A DNA stretch of 64,000 nt. Origin: Saxidomus purpurata (lineage: Eukaryota; Mollusca; Bivalvia; Venerida; Veneridae). The notes below the pieces were generated by a model that searched no databases, was not told the DNA's origin, and was given only the letters and a program-made list of their open reading frames with translations. Shown piece after piece: positions 12,001 to 23,613 of the stretch; within the stretch, counting starts at the first letter, position 1; the number at the start of each line of letters is the position of its first letter. The stretch lies in NCBI GenBank assembly GCA_022818135.1, contig JAFMSR010000014.1:40071708-40135707 (forward strand), written 5' to 3'. The position numbers were made by a program, and so were the translations under genes.

Positions 12001-15000
12001 GTGTGAAAAGGACACATTGTCTGAGATGATATGTGCTATAGATACTTATAATAGCATAAGTCCTACAAAGTTTATGACAGAAATTACCAATTTAACAGAA
12101 AGGCAACTCAGGCAGGATCAAAAGGATGACACAGATTTTGTATCATTATTTGAGTACAAGGAAAATGGGAAGGTACCGGATGATAGGGAAAGTGCCCGTA
12201 GACTAGTGGCTGAGGCACAGTTCTACGAAATTGATGATGGCATTCTCTATCATTTGTATCAACCCAGATCAAAGGGACACAAATAGATGGACGTGAAAAA
12301 GCAGTTAGCTGTACCGCATAAGTACAGGGACACAGTTTTGAAACAGTACCATGATGCACTGACTGGCGGACATTATGGCATCGAGAAGTCATATGAGGCC
12401 ATAAGAACCAAATTCTTTTGGCCATGTATGTACAAAGATGTCAAATTGTACTGTCAGTCTTGTGAGCCATGTCAGATGTCAAAACGCTACATACATCAAA
12501 GGAAGGCACAGTTACAGCCATTACCAGTTGGGGACGTCTTTTCCAGACTTCATATGGATATTTTAGGACCACTGCCCAAGACAGACGAAGGCTACAAATA
12601 CATCCTTCTCATTGTTGACTCTTTTTCTAAGTGGTGTGAAGCGTTTCTGTTGGTAGACATGGAAGCCAAAACTGTTGCATGGAAGCTATATGATGAAATC
12701 ATATGTCGTTATGGCTGCCCTAATTCACTATTAACAGACAGAGGAGCAAATTTTATGTCAAAGCTAATCAAAGAATTATGCAGTATTTTTCAAATTAGTA
12801 AAATTAACACCAGTAGTTACCACCCTGCTACCAATTCAACAGCTGAGAGAATGAATTCAGTTATTCTGCAGAAGCTGAGAATATATTGCAATAAGAAGCA
12901 AACCAATTGGGCACAGCTCCTTCCTAGCATTATGATGAGCTACAGAGTAAGTCCTGCAATTGACTCCACAGGCTACTCACCATACTACATAATGTTTGGG
13001 AGAGAATGCAGGCTACCTCTTGACACAGCCCTCATACCAACAGCAACCGCAGGAACGACTCATGAACAACACCTGCGACGGATCATTGAAAATCAAACTG
13101 TTTGCAGAGAGCTGGTGAAAGAAAATACTAAGAAAGCTCAAGAAAAATACAAGAAGCAATTTGACAAGACAGCTAGAACACCAAACTTCAAGGTTCGAGA
13201 CAATGTATGGCTGTACAATCCAAGAACAGAGCCAGGACTGTCACCAAAGCTATCACAGAGATGGAGTGGACCATTCTACATAGCAGAAAAAGTCAGTGAA
13301 GTCAATTACATACTGCGACATTTGGTCACACACAAGGCTGTTAAGAGTGTTGTCCATGCAAATAGAATGAAACCCTACTACAACCCAGCACTGCGGCCAA
13401 CCAACATCCCAGAGGCATTAATGGGACAGCATGTAGTGGAGGTGCAAATGGAGGAACATGGAGACAGTCAAGACAGTACATCTCAGCAAACCACAGAAGT
13501 TGAATCGAGTAATGTAGAAGGGAGTGCAAACCTAGATGACTGGGACATAGATAAGATTCTACAAGCCAGTCACTACAAAGGCAGACTGGTATATAAAGTG
13601 AGGTACAGAGATGAAGCGGACAAAACCAGAACATTATGGTGCTATGATGGGGATGTACCAGAGGACATCCGGAAAGAGTTTCACATCAAGTATACATTTT
13701 CTGGTAAGGTGCGCAAGCGTCCGCAGGTGAATTGAAGCACAGTTTGCAGATAGTGTATTTCTATTAGTAATAATAATGGTAAAAACAAAATACAAAATAA
13801 ATAAATAAACAATAAATGCACATTGATAGCATGTATCTAGATATGAGGAGACATGTCGATTGAAAACAGGTGAAACTGTTAACTATTGGGTTCTTATGAT
13901 GATGAGAATATACTGATACCCTGATCACTGCGATTACCAATTAAGGCATTACGTTAAATGATTTAAGTTTGGTTATAAAAATTTTCTATGTCATGTATTA
14001 AAATTCAAAAATTTATATTTTTTTTGCTTTGGCTATGTTTTGCTTGGTGTACATATACAGACATGTTTAAAATATAGGTGTGACCTTCCTTATCATTTTC
14101 AGTTTTGTTTTCCTTGTTGGTGCAAGCATTTTGTGATACCCAAGAAATTGTTTAAAGCTATAAATTAAGAGAGACTGAAAAGAAGTCTCCAGGGAATAGT
14201 GTCTATGCAAAGATATGAAAAGGTACCTAGGTAAAGACCAAAAGGGGCTGATAAGATGTTTAAGGCCAAAAATATTTATAGGCTATTTAAACTGCATCAG
14301 AACAGCGAATTTATAGATTTATGCTTGGGGTTAGAAATGGGTAAAGAGGCGAAGCTAGGAAATAGGTGAAGTTGGGAATATAAAAGAACCAGGTTCCAAC
14401 ATTTACTGAGATATGTGCATGTATGTATGTAAATATGTTTAGATGAAGAATTACTGTAGTGATTAATACTTTAATGTAAGTTCAATAATGGCATTTTTGA
14501 GTCTAGACTTTGAAGCTTTGATCACATCCTACAAATAATGTAATATGTGAACAGTGATAGAAATGCTCTGTGAAATTATTTGTGATGTGAAAGGCTTAGT
14601 TATTGTAGTGGTGATTATAAAAATGAAACAAACAGTTCTACAGTAAAAATTTATGCAAATGGGCATAATGGAGTTAAACTTGAGACCACCACAAACATTT
14701 GAACATGTTGTTTTTACCTTTAAATTAAAGGCAGACGGACACAAAAACAAATTTTAATATGTATATTATTTATGTGAAAATGACTTGTAACAGCAGCACT
14801 AGAAATAGAAACTGTAATCTTTATAATTAAAATATTGCTGCATAAATTTCAACATAACTATTATGTGTACATTGATATTAATGATGATGATTAAAATGTT
14901 GCATTTCTTTATTAATGCATTTTATATAACATTTCATTTTATTTCCTTTATGAATGAAATACTGTTGTTTACTGCACCTTTATTTTTTTTTAAAGTTCTG

Positions 15001-18000
15001 TGTCTGTATAATAAATTCTAATTTGCAGGAGCAAATTTAGTGAGAGAGGGAGAATGTGTAACCTGATTATGAAAATTGATAATGAAAATGGTTCTAATAA
15101 TTTATGCAAATAATGATCTAATAGTTCCTTGATATATTTTAGTACATCTGATATTCCATATGTTGATTAGTTTTGGTCTACAGGTTGAAAGAACAATCTG
15201 GACCATATTAAGTAACTCTAATTATTTACAGTATGGTGCTAATTAACATCAGTATCTTTACATAAACATTTCAGTAAATCTAAGAATCATTAAGATTGGC
15301 ACGTTTATCTGTATGAGTGTGTGATATGATTGGTTGAAAGTATGAAGAAGGCGTGAATGAATGTGAGAAAGTTTTGGCGGGAAAAAGTGAAAGAAAAGAG
15401 AGGGAGACAGGGAGAAAGGGCAGTTAGTGTTTAGGTTCTAGGAAGTCAAGATTAAGTTTTAAGAAGTTAATGTTGAGGTGCTAGGGATAAGGAGTCATAT
15501 TAAGAATATTTGTTAGGAACCTTAATGTAGGCATAATAAATGGAAATAGAAATTGATAATAGATTATCTAAAACAGAACTTGGACTTGTGTGTTATATTT
15601 ATAATATCAGCTAAATTCCCCGTAAGAAAACCACCCCGGTCACATAAAACCACCCCGGTCACACTAACACAATTCCAAGTTACATTTACCTATCTGGACA
15701 CCTGCATCAGTCCTCGAAATATGAAAATAAAAGGCGAACTATGCCTTATAAATGTGACTGTGTAAACTTGCATGTTTAGGTTTAAACATTGAATTTCAAA
15801 TTTTTATAAAGTGGTGAGATTTTTCATGAAATGTGAATGTGTGACAGTTATCAAATATCAGATCTGTGAAACTGAAAGGGGTCACACTGAAACGCCAAAT
15901 TGATATTAGGCTAAAAAATGGGTCTGTCTTGCAGTCAGAATATTGCATATATGGCCCAAAATGTGAAGCATAGACCAGTTTGTTGCGGCCAATTTAAATT
16001 AGCCTCATTCATTCTGCTCTCTGATTTGATCCATTTTATAGATCTGATATTTTTTTATTAACATAATGAAAGAGGAAAGTGCTAGTTTCAACACTAGTTT
16101 TGCTAATTGTCTAGACAGCTTGGTGTAAGTCAGGGTGGCCATTGTTGTGGCAGTTTTGCAAGATAAGCTTATTCGGTATAGACCAGTACGCTGGATTTCC
16201 CCTAGCATTCATGTGAAGTCAAATTAATGCCAACCTGTTTGCATGCGATAAACTGTATGTGATTTTCTAAAACTTTCGGTGTGTGTGAAGCTTCTGCGTG
16301 AAGTTTATCCAGGGTTAATAATCTAGTTTTGGCGACAAAATTAAAGTGTTTTGGTATTCAGGCAATTTCTGCCAATTTTTAATAATCCTAAAGTAAGGCC
16401 ATTATTTTTTTATTACTTGTTACACGAAGTTTGAAATTGAAAAGCTCCGTACGGAGGAGGGAAAAAAGAAAGAAAGAAAAAAAGACTTTTTTTATACATG
16501 ACAAACTTTGTTTCAATAAAAAAACACTGGCCTAATGAGCATTTCTATAGTTATAACCAAAGTACTAGTACAACCGCTAACGAAATTGATTAGAGGGGCG
16601 TGCATTCAGCACAAGTCAAAATGTAACGGTCAGAGTTCATTTCGGCGACAGCTGATCACAATTTCAAAGAAAGCACAATGCTTTATTACGCCGCTCCAAT
16701 CAGAGCGACGCAGTTTTATCCAGGTATGTTGTCAATCAATATTTACTGATAACGTGATAAAATGTGTCATAAGTGTGGCAACCGCTACTTAGGTCAGTTC
16801 CAACATGTCTTGTTATAGGGAATTGTTAAATGAATCCATGGCCATTAAAGTTATATTTTTGTCGGCAACGGTATAATTATATAGTAGGACTTTGACTTGT
16901 GAGCTATGACCTATTCATAGAATATAAAAGTATAAAAGTGCATTAAATACCATCGATTTGACGCCATCTACAAATTTAGCACTGCACGGGAAAACGATCA
17001 TCAAGACTTCTTTACATGCACGCGACGGTTATTCTATTGTTCAAATTATCATATGATTGGTTTTCGAATGATTATAGTTTTGATAATCAGAGCCTAATAC
17101 CCGTTTTGAGTTGAACATATTTTGCAGATACTACATAAAGCAGAAGATTCTACTATTAAATCACTGCTAGATATAGGGGTGTACAATACCTCAATAGCCA
17201 GGTATCAATCGCTGAATACAATTTGAGCTTTATGAACAAATATTGATGTTATATACAGGTGTTAGAGGCCGAGTATAGTCCTTTTATGATAACTTGATAG
17301 CGAGTCGTAGGATTAGGTTCAACTTGACAGGTAAATCAGGTATAACGGTTATCTCAGTAGTTGTTATGGAGAATATTACATAAATAGTTAACAAATCGCG
17401 GAAAATAATTATTGCCTGAATAGGTCAACTGGTTAGTATGTAGACAATTTGATCGTATAGTTTTGACGGTTCAGGTTCGAATCCAGGTGAATCTAATTTT
17501 TCATGAATCTTTTTTTTCTTTTCTTCGTTCTTCTTTTAGCAAACATGAAATTAAATACACGAGAATATCATGTCTAATATGTAAACCTTTCGTCAATACA
17601 GAACTCGTTTTGCCAGATTTTGTATGTACAGTGTAACCTACACGAACGGTCACCTCCCACTAACAGCCACCTCATCATAACAGCCAGTTTTAATTCCCCC
17701 CGTTGGGTTTTCTATATGTTTTACCTCCCACCAACAGCCACCTCCAAACTCCGGCCAACGGCCACTATTTTTCATCCCGAATTGACAGAAAAAGTCTCAA
17801 ACAGCCAAGGAACACACTAACCGCCCGTCAAGATTTTGACCGGAAAAGGTTTCCATAAAGCAATTTTCGGAAAATTTCGAGTTATATTTTGGACTGAAAT
17901 TCGGTCGTGGTCGGACGTGAAATTCGCCCACAGAATGGATGTACATGTATATGTACACAACAGTCACCCATTCTGGTTTCCTAGGATGCACTACGACATC

Positions 18001-21000
18001 CATAAATTGGTCTTTTGTGGAGTATTTACTGTTCAGACACACTACGAGGCCATAAATGGTTTACCGTTGTATACGACAGTCGCCCAATATTGGATTTATG
18101 TACACCAATATCCCAAAATTGGTTCATTGTCGCAAAAGATGTTACCAGCGCCCATTTCTTGTTTCCCCGAGATATACTACGACATCCATATAATTATTGG
18201 TCTATTGTCATATAAAAGGTTTACGTTTTACCTAACATATTCTTCACAGAAGGACAGGTATCATGTATCAAACACAGATCTAATTATGTATGTTCATGTA
18301 AAACATACAATACAGAATCCGGGACGGGAAGCTTGTGCCGGTTTTTATATACAGAAAAGTATGGACACCTGTACATGCAAACACCTGCGTCACCTTAAAT
18401 TTCAAAACTAACAATTATTAAATATTTTAAAGTATGTCACGGTATTTAATGATCATTGCACCATTTGTGCACAAAACATCCGAAATTTAATACCTCAGAC
18501 ATTACCTGCAGATCTGCGTATCTGATAACAAGTCTGCACCTGCCATCGTAAATCATTATACTACCAAAAACTTAACTTCTCATGATTAAATTTCGTTTAG
18601 AATGTGTTTGAAAAGAAAATATAAGATACTTGTAGTTTATATCCAGAAAAACTGTACGTACATGTGCTTTTAATATTTATAATACTTTTATTGCCACTTT
18701 GACATTCTGTATTAAACCCGATTAAAAACAACAAAAAAGCTGATCATATATATATTACCGCAAAATAATCCCTCTGAGCAACAGCCACCTCTGGACAACA
18801 GCCAATTTCCATTCATCCGATTGATGACTGTTGTAGGGAGGTTGCACTGTAAATATTTCATACCCTATATGAATTAATTTTAATGCATTGCTCGCATTCC
18901 TATTTAGAACTTTACGAGAACAGATGTTAATATTTCCATGAAATGTGTTAACTCTTGATAATCAAAGAATTTAAACGGGATTTATAAAAAAAAAGAAAAA
19001 ATAGAAAGCCTAACATTCTGAGATTCGAACCAACGACATGCAATTTCACTGCCGTTAACACTAAGCAAATGACTAGTTTTATATTATCTTTGTGAAAAAC
19101 AAATACTTATTGTATTGACAAAAAGCTGTCTTACCTGTTTTGGTGTTTTCAAAAAACATCATGTGACGCAACTTTCAAGTTATCATAAAAGGACTATACA
19201 TTTCATATATTGTGTCAATATATAAAGTATCTTTAACATGGCGTGAACAAATACCCTTCATGCAAATGGGTGATTCCCTGCAGAAATGTTTATTAATGAG
19301 TTACGCATGAGAATTTGTATCTTTTTTTTTTATTTGAAGTAAGATACACATGCTATGTTTATCAGTATCGTATGTGTACAATTAACTACATGACACATTA
19401 ACTATATAATTATATCAAATGTCTCTCCGCGAACACATTATTTAGTTTAGAAAGCTTGTAGCTTATCGAGTCACTCGTGAGTCCGCTTCCTGTAGAAATA
19501 GTACTGGTATCATATGAGGAGGTACGGTCGTGAAACCCAGTTGGCCTCCGGAATGAGCGGCAGACACCATAACCTCTACACCACCACTCCCCTCTTTTTT
19601 GTTTTTTGACCACAGTGAGTTTATCCGATATGACATACATGTACTGTATGCCATAGAAATACAATAAAGATATATAGAGGTAGACAAAAACACAAGCTGA
19701 TTATGTTTTTCACCACACACAATTTTTCACTGGCGTTTTCCAGCCGTAAAAACGCCCGTCGTTTTATTGTTATGAGATATTTTTAAAAACTGTTTTCTTT
19801 ATCGTTCGTACACGTTTCTACACCAAAATGTGAGCAATACCCGACACAATGATATTTACATGTTAAAGTTTGAGTAATTATATGCCTCTACATGTTGTTA
19901 CCCGTTCCCTCATGTGTGCGTGTGTAACATATGTCCATTGATTTGACATATGTTTCGGCAGCTTTCATTTAAACAAGAGACATAGAAGGGCCATGATAAA
20001 GTAATAACTAGTATAGTATTGATCGGTAATTGTCAAAAAACTGATAAGAGGCGGAGTTTAGGAAACCAATATTGGGCGGTATTTCATAGCTTCTTTGACA
20101 AGCGAGTCGGCAACGTTCAGACATTTGTGCATTGCTTTTGATGTTATCGGTAAACCTCCTGACTCTAATCAATTTCGTTAGCGGTTGTATATGGATCTGT
20201 ACAACAGATCCACTCCTATTAAATAAAGAAAAAAATTGTAGAATTCCTTTTTAGGCCAGTGTTTTTTGATTTGTTGTTACTCGAACCCGCCGCCCCTATT
20301 TTTTCGTATTTTCAAAAAAAATCAAAAAAAAAAATCAAAAAATATAAAAAAAATCAATTTTTTTTTTCAAAATTTTAAAACCGCGAAATTAGAGGTCCGT
20401 TTATGGTATGAGACGCCTAAATCGGTGAAAACCGGAAGCAGGTGATTTTGTCTAGGGAACATGCAGACCTACACTATGTGTTTGATTGCTGATTGGCTGA
20501 AACTAAGTGGATGCATACAAGAAAAATTATTTTGAAATAATCGCTGCATGATAGATCACAAATGAAATATGAAAAGGAAAATCTGGATATAAATTATAAT
20601 CAAAATATTTGGTATTTGAAAATACTGACATATTTGGTCGGTGGCCACTAAAACTGCCACAAAAATGGGGGTGGTGTCATTGAGCTCCAAATTACTGGCA
20701 TAAAGTATTGGATCACATGTATAAATTTTGTTATTTTTATGTGGGACTAGGATGATTCTACAAAATAAAGTTCATTTCAGCAGTCGGTGAGATTTTGGGT
20801 AGTCGCACCGGAAGAAACCCTTATAATGTAAGTCTATGGAAATGTATTTAGGCGTCTCATACCTAAATTTATACAAGTGATAACGTCAAGAAGCTGCATA
20901 CGACTAATGAGTTTTTTCAGACCGATTCGGGACCGAAATTCAGCCCCATTCCCCTCCTAACATGATGTATATTTCCCCCATTTTTGACAAAAAATCCCCT

Positions 21001-23573
21001 CAAAATGAATGCTGACAAAAGTTTTCGATTAAATTAATCAAATGCTTGCCGAAATTGTTATAAAATGTAAGTTTCCACCAATAAAAACGTTTCATAATCA
21101 CTTCTTGCAATTATTTGATACCTTACAATTGAAATAGTCAGCCGAAAATCGCCGATTTTCGTTTGTCATCTATTTTCGCGACCCCGTTTTTTGTGAATTT
21201 TACCAAAGAAAACAGTGTTCAGAAGACTCAAACTATTGTTAACAGTTTTGTTACTGACACCAGTATTTTTATCTAAAAATTTAGTTATTTTTGAGTGCGA
21301 TTTTGGGCCAAAATTCGGCCCCATATCCCTCCTAAAATAATATATTTTATCCCCAAATGTTTTACAAAATATCACCCTCAGAATAGTGACAAAATTTTTG
21401 GACTTACCTAAAATGCTGATAAGTGTTTTTGATTAATTTAATCAAATGTTGGCCAAATGTTTTATAAAAATGCAACTTCCCATCAATCAAAAAGTTTCAG
21501 AATCATTTATTGCAATCACTTGATACCTTACATGTGAAAAAGTCAGCTGAAAATCGCAGATTTTTCGTTTGTCACCTATTTTCGCGACCCCGATTTTTGT
21601 TATTTTTTCATAGAAAATGGTGAACACAAGACTAAAAAAAGACAATGTATACAATATTTTCAATTGAAAATAGCAGTATTCATTTTATTCGTGTGTTTTA
21701 ACACCAGTGTCTGATGCTTTGTTACTGACACCAGTATTTTTTATCTGAAAATATTATGTTAAATTTCTGTATCTTCTCTATATAATTGGGAAAAGAATAA
21801 TGTAATAAAAGTCAACAAATTTTCAAGGGCATTTTGCTCGGGGAGGGGGGTGTTCTTATGTCGGATTTTAGAAGAGAAAGCAGGTCCACGATGAAACAAA
21901 GTTTGTCATGTATAAAAAAAGTCTTCTTTTTTTAATTTCAAACTTCGAGTAACAAGTAATAAAAAAAACCTAGTCAGAAATTAAAAATGTATCTTTTCTT
22001 TTTATATGAACATTTTTATTTAAAAAAATATCTGTCAAGGAGAGAAATAACTCAGCATAACTCATTTATTACACATTTCAAAGCATCTACTGTGTTTTAA
22101 GCTACATTCTTGACCATTATTTGACTTGGCCATTTTGAAGAGGATATAACTTTAATGGTACTGTCACTTATGTTTTATTTCCAACAGGCATAGGAAGTGT
22201 TCGGTTTTCAAGAGTGATGAAAAATTATAAGAAGGACAGAACACCACAGCAGCGATATAAAAATGACCCCACTAGAATTGATGAAACACCTGGACCTTGG
22301 AAAAATTATACACATTTTGATGCGTGGAGAAAGCAGTCACGAACTAACGAACCATATGACCCAAATAGACTCAATACAATGCTTGAGGACATGAACTTTG
22401 ACACTGAAAATGATTTGGTATGTTTTGCTAGTGATGTTTCATATCAGGTTTTAAAACTAATTGGATATTACTTTACAGTTTGTCCTACTGTCCGATCCAA
22501 TGAAATACTCCCATTTCGTTAAAAAAAAAGCAAGATTTATATTCCGTTTTGACTCCATTTCTGCAGCATGAAAATAAATATTTCACATATTTTTCCAATA
22601 AATAGGACGCTAAGCTCCACACTAAATCTCTCTCTGTTTCAAAGCAGAAATTTAAAATTAACTGCAAGTTGGACACATTGTAAACCAGTTATATTATAGG
22701 TCCATATTACAGGAATAAACAAACTTATTATTATTGCGATGGTTTGCTATTGCTCTCTTGCAATAAATTTGCTTATTCCTGTAATATAGACCTATATAGG
22801 ACCCAAAGTAAGACTTAACAGATACATTTTGTATCTTTTTATTAACCAGGTTTTCCGAAGGAAAAATCCTGGTTATTAGATTGAGGTATGTTGGCGGGTG
22901 TGCGGGCGGGTGGGTGCGTGGCCGTAAACAATTTCTTCTGTGCGCAACTCCTCCTACATTTCTCAACGGATTTCAACCAAACTTTCACAGAAGTATTGTC
23001 ATGAAGTGCCCTGGCGCATATTGTCGGGGTTTTGTGATTTGGTCATTTTTGACAGAATTATGGCCCTTTGTTTTTTTTTCACATATGTAATTCTTCTCTG
23101 GCAACTCCTTCTACACTTCTCAAGGGATTATAACCAAACTTTCACAGAATTATTGTCACCAAGTGCCCTGGCGCATATTGTCGGGGTTTTGTGATTTGAT
23201 CATTTTTGACAGAATTATGGGCCTTTGTTTTTTTCCACATAATGTAATATATATAGAGAAATACTCTTCTGTGTGCAACTCCTACATTTCTCAAGGGATT
23301 TCAACCAAACTTTCACAGAACTATAATTGTGAACTAAAGAATTTTGAATATATAATGTTCTGCCCCTGGTCGTCCGTCCGTTAGCAATTTTGTGTCTCCT
23401 TATTTAAGTATATATAAAAGGGAGAATACTCTGTTATTATAAAAGGGAGAATACTCTGTTACTACTGTCTATTTTTAGAATAGATTACCAGTCCTGTATA
23501 CTTTGGAGTATTCTGTTACAGTAAGATGACAAAATTTCTCATGAGACCAGCAGTTCAAACCCCACACAGAGCA

Positions 23574-23613
<40 letters not shown>

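Larger units (their letters stand above)
8179..15663 (+). mobile_element. Ty3/gypsy LTR retrotransposon, young but defective
   Basis: Order: 5' LTR, primer-binding site, gag, protease, reverse transcriptase, RNase H, integrase with chromodomain-like tail, a 1.3-kb non-coding stretch, polypurine tract, 3' LTR. LTRs start TGTAACC and end CACA. The 4-bp CTAA at 8175-8178 and 15664-15667 is the probable target duplication. The two 588-bp LTRs differ at one base by eye (8761 T, 15639 G), which means a recent insertion. Yet pol carries several frameshifts and a stop. The element sits in sense orientation in intron 1 of MRPS18C. Confidence 0.93.
16405..21970. mobile_element. large inverted-arm element, split and degraded
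   Basis: The left arm (16405-16592) has two blocks. The outer one contains ATTACTTGTTAC, GAAGTTTGAAATT and TACATGACAAACTTTGTTTC. The inner one contains AAAAAAACACTGGCCTAA and CAACCGCTAACGAAATTGAT. Both recur inverted on the right, the inner block at 20162-20275 and the outer block at 21893-21970. About 1.6 kb between the two right-hand blocks therefore looks like a later insertion into the right arm. No transposase is visible. A pogo-like element lies inside. Confidence 0.6.

Noticed and set aside
13739..15040. Envelope gene between pol and 3' LTR
   Set aside because: Stops in all frames; no signal peptide or membrane segment.
17836..18411. 191-codon open frame
   Set aside because: Starts at TTG, has no recognisable domain, and lies in a non-autonomous pogo-like element with imperfect internal tandem repeats.
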